From the NCBI GenBank assembly GCA_004794655.1, contig SMMW01000056.1, forward strand, positions 186,001 to 250,000: a stretch of DNA of 64,000 nt. Reading direction: 5' to 3'. Made by a program: the position numbers and the translations under genes. The notes beneath the pieces are model-generated. The model saw only the letters and a program-made list of their open reading frames with translations, did not search any database and was not told the origin of the DNA. Within the stretch, counting starts at the first letter, position 1. Every line of letters begins with the position of its first letter. Origin of the DNA: Marisa cornuarietis (Eukaryota; Mollusca; Gastropoda; Architaenioglossa; Ampullariidae). Positions 11,381-22,409 of the stretch are shown here, in pieces.

Positions 11381-12024
11381 GTCAGAGGGTTAATTTGAAG
11401 TGTCAGAGGGTTAACGTGAAGTGTGTCGAGGGTTAATTTGAAGTACCTCAGAGGGTTAACATGTAGTGTGTCAGAGGGTTAACTTGAAGTGTGTAAGAGG
11501 GTTAACGTGAGTTAACGTGAAGTGTATCAGAGGGTTAACGTGAGTTAACGTGAAGTGTGTCAGAGGGTTAACGTGAGTTAACGTGAAGTGTGTCAGAGGG
11601 TTAACGTGAGTTAACGTGAAGTGTGTCAGAGGGTTAACGTGAGTTAACGTGAAGTGTATCAGAGGGTTAACGTGAGTTAACGTGAAGTGTGTCAGAGGGT
11701 TAACGTGAGTTAACGTAAAGTGTGTCAGAGGGTTAACGTGAGTTAACGTAAAGTGTGTCAGAGGGTTAACGTGAGTTAACGTAAAGTGTGCCAGAGGGTT
11801 AACGTGAGTTAACGTGAAGTGTATAAGAGGGTTAACGTGAGTTAACGTGAAGTGTATCAGAGGGTTAACGTGAGTTAACGTGAAGTGTGTCAGAGGGTTA
11901 ACGTGAGTTAACGTGAAGTGTGTCAGAGGGTTAACGTGAGTTAACGTGAAGTGTGTCAGAGGGTTAACGTGAGTTAAAGTGAAGTGTGTGAGAGGGTTAC
12001 CTTGAAGTGTATCAGAGGGTTAAC
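11381..12024. repeat. Minisatellite: fifteen 33-bp units flanked by shorter ~22-23-bp units
   Basis: Fifteen near-identical units begin every 33 bases from 11501 to 11963. Each carries GTTAACGTGA twice in a row followed by AGTGTGTCAGAGG. The flanks (11381-11500 and 11996-12024) carry shorter units with a single GTTAACNTGA, so the 33-bp unit looks like the ancestral 23-bp unit plus an internal 10-bp duplication that then spread. The plus strand is closed in every frame by TAA or TGA. One minus-strand frame stays open through the 33-bp units, but it has no start codon and no protein-like flank. Confidence 0.95.
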
Positions 12025-15000
12025 TGTCCGACTTGTCGCCCCCGAAGTTTGCTCCTCGTGTCCGTGACGAGATTTCACTGCGCATACCTGGCAGGTGGCC
12101 AGAGACTACAGCCACCAACACTAGAGCTGGGAGTGTTCCTCGCCAGCAGTCGTCACCATTTGTCGTGTATCGCCAGCTTGTTTACGCAATGTTTGCTCAT
12201 ACAGGTCGTCAACATAGAACACCGTGGTGACCATGACTTGTCCGTTGTCTTCTTGGCGAAGTCTCTCTTTGACACTTGGATACGTGAGAGCCCAGTGAAA
12301 AGATTACTTTCACGAGGACAGTTTCCTACTTCTGCCTTGACCAGTCTAGTGCAGGTGGACACGGACTTTCTCCATTCTTTTGTTTTCTTTGAGACCGTCA
12401 ACTAGAAGAATGAAGAGAGGATTGGTCAGTTTGCAAATGTTTGCAAGGTTACCACATTTAATGACATCCAAGTTGTAAGAGGGTTAGAGTGGTCGGAGAG
12501 GATCTTAATGGAAACTTCATTCAATCGTTATTTCTCGACCGTCGCTGGCATCTGGTAAACAAAGTCCGGTCTCTGGAAGAACGGAAGTTTACACTGAACG
12601 CCTCCACAGCCGGGGAGTTGTTGTCCACTGCGAAGGCGAGCAAATAGTTGTGTCCAGTAAATGAGATTGACCGGTCAGGGTCCACCTTGTTTCTCCATCT
12701 CCTCCCCCAACCCTAACTCCCCATCACCTCCCGCATCGCACCGACTGCCCGGCAAAAAACACAAAACTCTTGTAGATCGATTCCCCGTCGGTGATGGTTC
12801 GTCTGGTCAAACCAGCAAGACCGCCAACAACAGTCGTTAGGAGTTCTTCCCCCCACCCCCCACCCCACCCCAGCGCCCCGTCCCTCCCTCGCTCCCAACT
12901 CCCGCTCTCTGTTGGCATTATTAACTCGTAGAGGCAGCTTTTGTGACAGGCGCGGCTCTGAATCGCGTTCTGCTTTACTCTTGCATGAGAAAACAAACTC
13001 TGCCAACCGATACCCGTATTAATGTAGCACTTCCCAATAATAGCCTAAACCTGTTTGACCGGCGCGGCGCGGCTTTCCAGCACCGGGTATGAGACCTTTC
13101 CACACATTATAAACCTGGTCATTTCCACACATTACAAAGGTTGTCATTTGTTGCGTGGATATAAACTCCCGAAAGCCATAGGCCCGGACATTTCATAACC
13201 CCGGAGGTAGCTGCGCTCCTCTGTCCCGTAGTAAGTGCCAAGTAAGCTTCTCATGGCGCCCCAGTCCTAGTCCTTGGCACGACCAACCACCTGTCGCAGT
13301 TTACTTATGTGTTTCTCACTTAAGGGTCAAGGGGCAACAATGAAGCCTCGAAGTACTTGACTTTGTGACGTGGTCATGTGACGTGCTTGACTTCGCAGGG
13401 AATGTATCAGGTCGAGGGCTGTGCGTGTGCGCGCGCACGTGTGTGTGTGTGTGTGTGTGTTTGGTAGGGAGGGGGGGAACTATAGGGTACACCACTAGAC
13501 TCAGATCATGTTTCCGTGTTGAGTGCAAATTTAGATGTGAGATGTTGTTAACGTCGCCTTGCTTTGCTCTCCCACCCCCAGTACGTGCTGCCTGCCACGG
13601 AGAGTGTGAGCTCAACGATCTTGTGGGACAGTCACGGAAACTTAGTGCGAGCGGCGCACCTGAGACTGGGCAGAAGGTGCTCCGCAGGTGAAAGTGCGTG
13701 AGAACAGTCGCCGTGTTTTGTTATTTGCTGGTAATAAACAGCCAGATCTGTTGTTGTTGCAGCTTCTTAATGACTTCACTGCGTGAGGGACCCGGCATTG
13801 TAACAACACAACAGAAACGACTGTATTCCCCCCCCCCGAGCATGAACAATACTTATTTACATTAACAGGACAGCTGACGACTAAACTGTGACAGTGTGCG
13901 TGGTTGGGGTAGGAGGTGTGACAACTCACCTCATCAACAGGCAGGTACGAGAGTCGTGACAATGTGCGAGGTGGGAGATGTATTTGAACTGATGGACAGA
14001 CAGTCACAAGTGTCTTGACAGTGTGACTTTGTGCTTTACTGCATTCACCTCCACATTGCAACAGTTCACCTGCTAGATTGTCATGAGTTTCTCTGGTCTT
14101 ATTATATAAGTTCCAAGAGTCGACCGTGTCACGGGAGGGTCGAGCTGTCTCAGCCTCTCCATGCCTGTCTGCTGTCTTCCACCACCATCAGGCCATGGCA
14201 ACCTGCTTTAAAACTTGTGTATATGGAAGCAATTTCCCCAACAAAATAATACCCCAACACTGAAGTAGCTGAGAACAAGACCTTTCAACATATTACTGTT
14301 TGGTCTCAGCGGGGAGAGAAAGAGACAGAAGATGGAAAGAAGGGATGAAAGGCCTTCATCGTAAATCCTGTTCTGCTTAACAACAACAAAAAAATAAAAT
14401 AAATTTTTTTTTTATTTTGCAGACAAGGATGTCAATACAAAGGAAATAAAAACCGAAGTGAATTTAAAACAGTTGCTGGAGTTTCTTTCGTTGTTTTCAA
14501 ATGCCTGCTTGTGATCGATGTCTCCTTTACACAGCCGCCTGTCGTCCACGCCGCTCATGACTAATGAGACGCCGCTCTGGGAACCGAGCTTTTGCGTGTC
14601 CTCCGGCTGGCGATGTATGGCAGATAAGAGAAGGTAATCTAATAAATGCTGACGGCATCACAGACCCGCCATACTGTTCGCTCGGACAAAAGGGCTGCAG
14701 AAGTTAACCTTTGGCAAATGGAGAACCAGCGTTTACGATATTTGTTCTCCGTCGATTTTATGTTGCAGGGATGTAGCACGGAAGGGGGGTGGGTGGAGGG
14801 AAGGGCGGGGGAGAAAGAGGGCAATTTCAGTGTCTTTGTCGTGTCACAAGACTTGTCTTTGATGTTGTTCTACTACATTGATTGGTCTCATTTAGAGATG
14901 GAGCTCCGTGTACCGCCGCTTGTTGTAGCTTATGGAGTCTGTCAGAAGTGTTGTGTATCAACATGAGCGCCTGCAGTGAAAGGATGTTTAGTGCATTGTC

Positions 15001-15554
15001 CCTCCTTCCATCAAAACAGTTAAAACGTGCGCATGTGTGTGCTGTGCGTGCGTGCATGCGTTGGGGTGGGGTGTGGGTGGGAGTATCATATTGTACTGTT
15101 CACCCTAAAAGATGACGAGAGTAGGCTTTATACTGGAATCGAGTTTTGGCTGTGATGTCTGCATTGACCTCAACTTTTATTCTTTTCTTGTGTGCATCTC
15201 TTCTCGCTTTCTCTCTCTCTCTCTCACTTTCTGCTCTATCAGTGTGTGTGTGTGTGTGTGTGAGTTCCTGTCGGTGCTTGTTCACAAAGAAGCATGAATG
15301 ATTCGTTAATTTAAGAAGAATTTTATGAAGACGACGTAAGATAAACTCATGCAACCGACTCCAGTGAATATCACATTTTTGAGGGAAACAATACATGAGA
15401 GATGGGGGGGGGACAGCCTGTGATCCCGTCCAGTTCCTTCTTCCGTTTTATTTGCTCGCAAATCGCTGTACTTCGGTTTGTGAATAGATTTACACGGGTG
15501 ACTTGAAAGGCAGGACAACTTGATGGCAAGATATTTACAACTCACGAATGAGTT
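12025..15554. other. Mostly non-coding stretch; weak coding-like traces on the minus strand at 12.1-12.7 kb
   Basis: The part at 12120-12693 shows two minus-strand open segments of about 60 codons each with protein-like composition (see findings), but no splice-bounded exon or known domain. Further on there are a C-rich run at 12848-12875, a GC/GT tract at 13420-13460, and an AT tract at 14382-14415. No gene is called. Confidence 0.4.
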
Positions 15555-15685
15555 ATACAGGGACCAAAAGTCTCTCTGTCTGCCTGTCGTCACATGTAGA
15601 GACAGACTTAGGACCCAGCACTTGCTTTTAGATTGTAGTGAAACAAGAAAGAGAACATGGAAAGATCTGACACAAACATAAACTG
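15555..15685 (+). pseudogene. LINE ORF2 C-terminal zinc-knuckle relic
   Basis: The frame reading LRTQHLLLDCSETRKRTW at about 15604-15660, preceded by SLCLPVVTC, has the cysteine...HLLLDC...R pattern that ends many CR1/Jockey-type LINE ORF2 proteins. A stop follows soon after, and no reverse transcriptase is attached upstream. It is a short dead fragment. The subfamily cannot be named from so little sequence. Confidence 0.5.
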
Positions 15686-17643
15686 ACATCAGACATACAT
15701 CAACCTTCCCCAAAGAAACAAGGCACGATACAAGCAATTATGCCATCCATTATACGGATGGTGACAACCCATCCCAGTACTACATTTATATAACTCGTTA
15801 ATGTTAAGACAACACAACAGGAATAAAGATATTAATGCCTTGCCATAAGATACGGTTAGCCTATCCTGACCATTAATTTACCATAGATTTCCTAAAATAA
15901 TAAATATATGGGTCTCTTTCAACATTCATAACGAAGGTTATGACCAACATTAGTAATAATGTAAAAGATATATATATATATAAAGTACAAGTACATGTAC
16001 ATGTACTTCAAAAACAGGACAGATAGGTATAACAGCAAAATAAAAATTCCAGGCTAGAAAGTAAGAAGAGTGCAACACAGGGCTGTGTAGCCAGTAGTGA
16101 ACACTACCACTCCTGGACCCAACAGTAAGGAGCAACAACACCAGCGGCATAACGGAGCAACGACACTTTACTCCCACCTCACCTACACCTGCCCTACCCC
16201 CTCCTCCAGTCACCCCTTTCCTCCCTATCCCCCACACACCCCAGGTCCGCTAGTTCACAATCGCCTTACGGGGAAGCACTTCTCACACCGAACATAAACA
16301 ACAACAACAACAACAAGTCTGTGTCCGACGCTAATTTTCATTCAAACGTTAATGCTGTGGCTGCAGCTCATTTATTTATTATTTATTTTTTCAGTTTCTT
16401 GAGAAGTTTTTTTCCTAGTTAAAACTATTTACCGCCCGCGGCAGTAAAGGCATTGCATGAATGTCGAGGGTTGGATGAGGCACGTTAATCGATACGTCGT
16501 CACGTAACGTTTGCGGCCACTGACAAGCGACACGTCAATCACGTTGCTCAGCAGCGCACCACCGGCATTTCCACGTAATCTACCTTTTTTACGAGTGGTC
16601 CTCCTGGCAGGTGCACCCGTACCCAACTCGCATTACGAGGTCACGCACTGCGCCCCTCGCCATACCGTTATTGCTTAAAGTCTTTATGGTGATAAAAGTC
16701 GGTGGGACAGTTGTTTAAACAAGTTTTTCCCCAGGGCATCACATTGTCATCCTCTCAAGGATGATGAGCTATTTTTGTGTTAATAGATTCCACCCTTTTC
16801 TCCCATCTCTCTCCCCTCTTCCAATTTATTGACATCTACAGCGATTGTAAATGGCACGAAGTAGTGCAAGAAGGTCAGGCTAGGATTGCTTTTCAAACGA
16901 CATCAGAAAGAACTGAGAGTCTTGAGGTGCTCGATTAAAAATGGATAACAGAGTCATTACAACTTCAGTCAATCGCCTTTTAAAGGTAAGTAAATGGATG
17001 AGACAGTGACAGCTTCCGGGGCTGGCTGTTGACAGGTGAGTCAGAGGAAAGAGGGTTCAAGCACCGTTATCTCATCAAACGTCGGTGGGTTCGGGGGGGG
17101 GGGGTTCAGATTATACATCTGTAGTGTATGCGCGCCTGAATATTAAGTTGTAGAGTGAATGTTTTTACATGCATCGTTGAGACTTCTCGTTAAATTTCAA
17201 GCAAAAGGAATGGTGGAGACAGGCGCTGTGTGCGGCCACTTGTCTGTGGATGAAGGACTGTGAGTCACCCGGTCCCTCGGTGGGCGGGCTCCCGACATTC
17301 TTCAGGCAAACGAGTTTTCTTTTCGTTGAACGTTGTGTCACTTCCACCTTGCGTCTAGCAACCAATCCTCCGCCCTAATGACCCTAGGGCTTTCCCGAAG
17401 GACATGTTAGGCAACACGTCGCCGAAGAAGGGGTGAGTACAAGAGGTGTGAAAGGTTGCGACGGTCGGAACAGAGTAAAGGTCAGTACAAAGGGGTGAGC
17501 GCCTGGTGGTGCACCTGATACATTATTCACAGGAAGAAGATACATCGTTAAGGTCTTAAACATACAAGTATTTTTATCTTCACGGCGTTGCTGGTCATGG
17601 TAAGCAAACGAGATCAGGATTAGGTACAGTTCCCCTTTTTTTA
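15686..17643. other. Non-coding stretch, no gene seen
   Basis: Contains a TA run with palindromic GTACATGTAC repeats at about 15968-16005, an (AAC)n tract at 16297-16316 and a G run at 17091-17103. No conserved frame was found. Confidence 0.5.
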
Positions 17644-17830
17644 AAGACCAACCTGAATGGTTTGCGTTTTGTGCAGATATCGGTAGATACAGGCGATATA
17701 AACCTAACCTGTAAATTGCAGCCTCCAAAACCCAACGGATGGGGATTGGAGGCTAAAATGTACAGGTTATTTTTATATCGCCTGTATCTACCGATATATG
17801 AAAACTTCGAAAACCATTCAGGTTTGTCTG
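17644..17830. mobile_element. Foldback (long hairpin) element, ~80-bp arms, 17-bp loop
   Basis: The left arm (about 17650-17728, starting ACCTGAATGGTTT and ending GCAGCCTCCAA) is repeated in inverse orientation at 17746-17824. The core TATCGGTAGATACAGGCGAT is perfectly matched. The loop at 17729-17745 is GC-mixed and unmatched. A near-perfect hairpin of this length is typical of a snapback MITE. If transcribed it would give double-stranded RNA. There is no coding capacity. Confidence 0.8.
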
Positions 17831-18065
17831 TAAAGGTAGGAGCGAGGGTTGGTGCATGTCGTAAAGTTTCCTGTCACCGACTGCGCAGGGACGTCAGCAT
17901 GGGAGTTGTGCAGCTGACATGTTTGCAATCTCTGAACTTCTTCTGTAACGACTTCAGGGACTAGGATGTCAGGGCACTTTAAATACCATAAACATATCTT
18001 GTTTTAATGCTCGTTTTATTTCTTACATTTTGAGAAGATAGATCCCCGAGATGGCGGCTGATAAC

Positions 18066-18290
18066 ATCAGTTCTGATGGTAGCCCGTAAGTGCAAATGGT
18101 GGAACGCTCGCTTGTCTCTACTGCAGTCAGACTCAGGAGGTTCTGTGTTCAGATCCCATCTGAGGACACCCGTGCTTCTTCAGTACGAATGTAACGCCTG
18201 TTTACAGGGTTGGCCGTCAAGGATTATCTCCATACATTCTGGCTTCCTTTCCATTCATTGGCATACCTGTCCACAAGGTAGGAGAATGTT
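18066..18290 (+). mobile_element. tRNA-derived SINE, family A, copy 3 (diverged)
   Basis: Shows a diverged head (GTGGAACGCTCGCTTGTC), a B-box region TGTGTTCAGATCCCATCTG, the body CCTGTTTACAGGGTTGGCCG, then CTGGCTTCCTTTCC and a tail with GAATGTTTTAG. The order matches the other family A copies, with more substitutions than the copies at 5842 and 40862. Confidence 0.6.
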
Positions 18291-18686
18291 TTAGTCAGAG
18301 CACCAAGCGACTGGTCGGACGTTTTGCGGCAGGGGCGTGGCCTGGAGGTGTGCCGGGCGGCGAACCGTGGGATTTCCGACTGTCTGGTAGTTCCTGATAA
18401 TTCCAGACCCCGTCATTCACCTAAAGGCCCGAAGCACAGAACTATTTAGTTTGAACGCTTATTTCGCAGGCTGAGTAAACCTGTGATAGCGAGGATAACG
18501 ACCTGTTAGGGCCCCCGTGTTTACAGTGTGGGGCTAAGTCTGCGCGATTCGCGAGGTCCCAGCGGGTCCATAATTCTTAGACACAACACTTTTTCTCCCA
18601 GGCACCATTGCGTGTATCTTGAGCTTTCTTGATCGCTCACTTACATTGATTCACTTACAACTTTCCTTTTTCGGCAAACACACTTG

Positions 18687-18687
<1 letters not shown>

Positions 18688-18731
<44 letters not shown>
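18688..18731. repeat. (AC)n microsatellite
   Basis: About 21 AC units followed by a short CT run. Confidence 0.97.
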
Positions 18732-18734
<3 letters not shown>

Positions 18735-20879
18735 CTCTCTTTAGTGCAAGCTTTGAAAGTTTACCTTTGTCGTCACTTTCGTCTTTCAGACATGTCATCA
18801 GTCATTTTCTCAGCAAATTGTATTGGTGACAGATTCTAACCGATGTGACATCGAACCGCTTGTCTGACGGACGTTGAGAGGCTCACCTGGCTCGTGTCGC
18901 TTTCTCTATTCAAAACATTCAGTGAATAAACAACTTTGCTGTTTTCGAACTACTAGTTCAACTTTAAACATGTTGATATTCTTCATTATCGATTCAGAAA
19001 ATTAGTTTTTATCATAACTATTTATTTAGTCGGTCAAGAAAAACAGCGACAGAAATATCGATCACATAAATTGGTTTTTTTCTCGAAGACGTCGTCTTCT
19101 TCGGTTCCCTCGGCCTGTTCCTGTCGTCCTCCGTGTTTTCCTTTCCTCTATTCAGAGGATCGCAGCGCGTGGTGGAACTTGTGCTCGTGTGACTGTTGCT
19201 CCTCAACACCAAGAGGTCAGCGCCACTCTGGCGGCAGAATCGTGTTTTCACAGTTGAGCAGATGTGTTATCACAATGCAGCTGTACAAATACGACTCCTT
19301 CGTCTTGCTTTTTTAACACCCGCTTGCGTGTCCCTCCTCTTCTCTTTTTCCTCCTCACAGCTCTGCCCCCACCCCCGTGTTAGGGTCAGATTGTAGAGGG
19401 TGTGGGGTAGTCGCGTCAGTACACTTGTGTTCAAAAAACCCGCCCCCTGCACGTGAGACGCTGGACAGGTGAAGGCTTGCGCGGTTTCTAGGGCCTCACC
19501 TCGCCGTGCTATAGCCTTAGTTGCTGGCACGGAATTAAACACAAATAACCAACTAACTTCTAGGGCCTCACGTGCGAGCCGTGTGAAGTTAACCCCCGTG
19601 TCATGTCGGCCGGGGTGGGAAGTGGTTGATTTTTGGCTGCAAGAGCACCCGGCAGCTGGGAAAACATCGACAATCAGGAAAACTGTTGGTATTTTCCGAG
19701 ACACTGGACAGCCATCGGGCTTGGGTCGAGTTAGAAACATGTTCGATAAGAGAGGGCAACTGGGACCAAGCTGGCCGTTGCTGCGCGGAAGAACAAGTGA
19801 GGGTAACGACGAGCTGCTGCTGAAGACAGCGGGGGACATACGGCAGCCCACGTGCGTACCGGACGTAATACATGTCCGCCACCCCGGGTAAGTCGCCTCA
19901 ACTCACTGCGAGGAGTGTTATTCGCAGACCACCGACTAATACTGAAACCCAGCAGTAGAGTCTTTATTCCGGGCGACGGGCAAAATACTAAGAAAAACTG
20001 GGCAAAGTAAGAACATTTCCATTTTTAGTGAAAGAAATCGAGGGAGGGAAAGGACTATCCCAGCCACTGATCGGCCTGTTACAAAAGATTGTTGATGTTT
20101 TGCTGTGATTAACAATTTATACCTTGATGATTAGATGTGCATTTGACTGTCGATTGAAGACATTTTGTGAATTGTGTTATACCTATACTTCATGCTTAAT
20201 TGCTGTGTTGAAAGCTTACAATTCTTCTTTTGTTAAAATACATTGATGCTGCGCTGGGTGGGGAAGCCACCACAAAATGTGATCTGTTTTCGTTGAGTGT
20301 TGTGAACGAGTGCGCATGTCAAACCGTGTGGCGTGACTCCTGTCCTTTTACTGTGTAAGTTGAATTGTGTACCATTGGGTAGATTTAGACTGTTGGCTGT
20401 TGCCACAGCAATGACAGTTCTGTGGCTTTCTTTCACGCGAAGTAAATAAAAACGATGAGAGTTGTGCAAGCGACACACCAGACGAGGCAAAAATCATTTT
20501 CCTTTTGGTCTTCATCGCTGTCGTCTTTGAGTCCCCTTCCGGATTCCCCCTTTTCGTGGATGATAAGGTCACGCTTCCGGTGTGAGGCCGTTCATAACTT
20601 CCGAAAGGACACTGGCTAGAACAGGTACATCGGGCACAGGTCTAGAATCAATAATCGTTTAAAGAAGGTCGCCAGTTGGGCCACGTTCTTGCGCCCTCCA
20701 GGTCTACCATCACCCTGACTCGATAGCTCGACCTTGAAGTTATTCGGGAGAAGGGAAGGTGGGAAGGTGGTGTTGGGTTTCTTTGGGAACCTGGTTCACT
20801 CTTTTGAGGATTTTTCTAAGGCACTCAGCGAATTTCGCTGTCACGCGCTGTCGTCTACTTCTGGTTTCGGAACAGTGTC
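18732..20879. other. Non-coding stretch, no gene seen
   Basis: Two copies of TTCTAGGGCCTCAC lie about 72 bases apart (near 19487 and 19559). Open frames on both strands at 19270-19890 overlap each other and lack any recognisable motif, so none is called as a gene. Confidence 0.45.
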
Positions 20880-21170
20880 CTCGTCGATTCTCGTCAAGCG
20901 CGCCGATTGAAGGGCCGCCCCCGCCCCTCTACAGGCGGGTGTTGCAGGCCACCGTGGTGGCCATGCGAAAGTCGCGGCCCGCCATTTGCAAGGTCGGCAC
21001 AGGGTAAATGCCCAGGCGGAGGCGCGCTTCATCCGAGACAATGGCAGAGGAGCGAAAACGAGCAAAGAAAGCAATCACGCCCTCGGCAAGGAATCGACCG
21101 AGAGAGAGAAAGAGAGTCCGCAGTCTTGGGGATCCGCGATTGTTCGCGGTACCGCCACTTCCACACACTA
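20880..21170. other. CpG-rich patch
   Basis: GC-rich and dense in CG dinucleotides compared with its surroundings. A segment at 20935-21003 is bounded by CTCTACAG and GTAAATG and is open in all three plus frames (23 codons), but none of its translations is recognised. Long minus-strand frames overlap it too. It may be a CpG-island-like regulatory segment or an unrecognised exon. Confidence 0.3.
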
Positions 21171-22364
21171 CTCTCCCCCCCCCTACCCTTTGCTCCCACC
21201 TCACCCAATTGGTTGCTGGTGACGGCAAGCTGTGATTGATCACTAGCACTGGCACTGGCACTGGCACGCCATCTAGCATGTCATGGCTTGGCATCAACAG
21301 GCGACACCAGCAAGGGCTTTGGTAAGGACTTGCCGCCATTATGGCAACAGTTGCCCTTTTCTTGGCGATTGAGAATTTGGGGAATAGATTGATGCACATA
21401 AAAGAGCTTTGAGAATTCTTTGGGTACCTACTATAATGATATAACCTTTAACGCTGATCTTGTCAGCCACCCTTATAACCCTTCCACCCCACCCGCGCTC
21501 ACAACTCCCACTCAACTTTGTTTACGAGCCATCTTAATTATTATGTTCGTTTGCATGATGGCATTAATCGTCTGTCTTCTGCTAGACTGTAAAGATATAA
21601 TTTTATAGATTTAAAGCGGTGCGGTTTGGCCACGTAATAACCACGTAATCACGTTTAACTACGATAGATTTTTCATTAAGACAAGATACGTGGCTTATTA
21701 TTTATTGTTTGTTTCAATCACCTTTGTGTGTGTGTTGCGCGGACGATGTGTTTTCACAGTGTCGGGACAATGAAAGTGGTGCATTTGCACCCTCAGCTGT
21801 CAGTCCATCAACACCATTGCAGACTCCCGCGGCTGTATTCTGCTCCGTGGATAGAGCTGGTTCCTTGTAATGAATAGGGTAGAGGAACACCCCTGGTTAA
21901 TTTGCTGTCTGTTGAAGACTGGTTTGAACTCAATCCCATTTGTTGATGAAACTTCAGTGAATAATTTCATCTGCGCATTCATTTGGGAATAACGCTGAGC
22001 TGGCGAGGTCTTAAAATAGAGAATACAATATAAAGACCAGATAATATCGTCATGGCAAACTGGTCGACACTCCTTTAGTATTTATTATTGTTGCTATTAC
22101 TAGGCACTGCCTTGCAGCAGATGTCAGTGAAAATAATGTTCCTGCTTGTTTCAGACAGTTAGGTGCGGTGTGGATTCAATGAATGCCAGCAAACGTAGTG
22201 CAGGGTATAATCAGCGATGCCAATTCAGCCGTAAACTTTTGAGATGTGATAAATGGGTGGGACCGTGCCATGCAATTTTGCGAGTTTTGTTTTACTGTTT
22301 GTTTTGAAAGTTGGAAATGGTGGGTGGGCCGTTCTGTCTCTTAATTTTCCTATTACCGTACGAA

Positions 22365-22365
<1 letters not shown>

Positions 22366-22408
<43 letters not shown>
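22366..22408. repeat. (AC)n microsatellite
   Basis: About 21 AC units. Both strands give open frames of CVCV or THTH type, which are artefacts. Confidence 0.97.

Positions 22409-22409
<1 letters not shown>

Noticed and set aside
11501..11995. Minus-strand frame open through fifteen 33-bp units (11-residue repeat)
   Set aside because: No start codon, the flanking 23-bp units break the phase, and nothing protein-like is attached on either side.
19270..19890. Overlapping long frames of 193 codons (minus) and 140 codons (plus)
   Set aside because: They shadow each other in GC-rich DNA and neither shows a known motif or exon borders that make sense.
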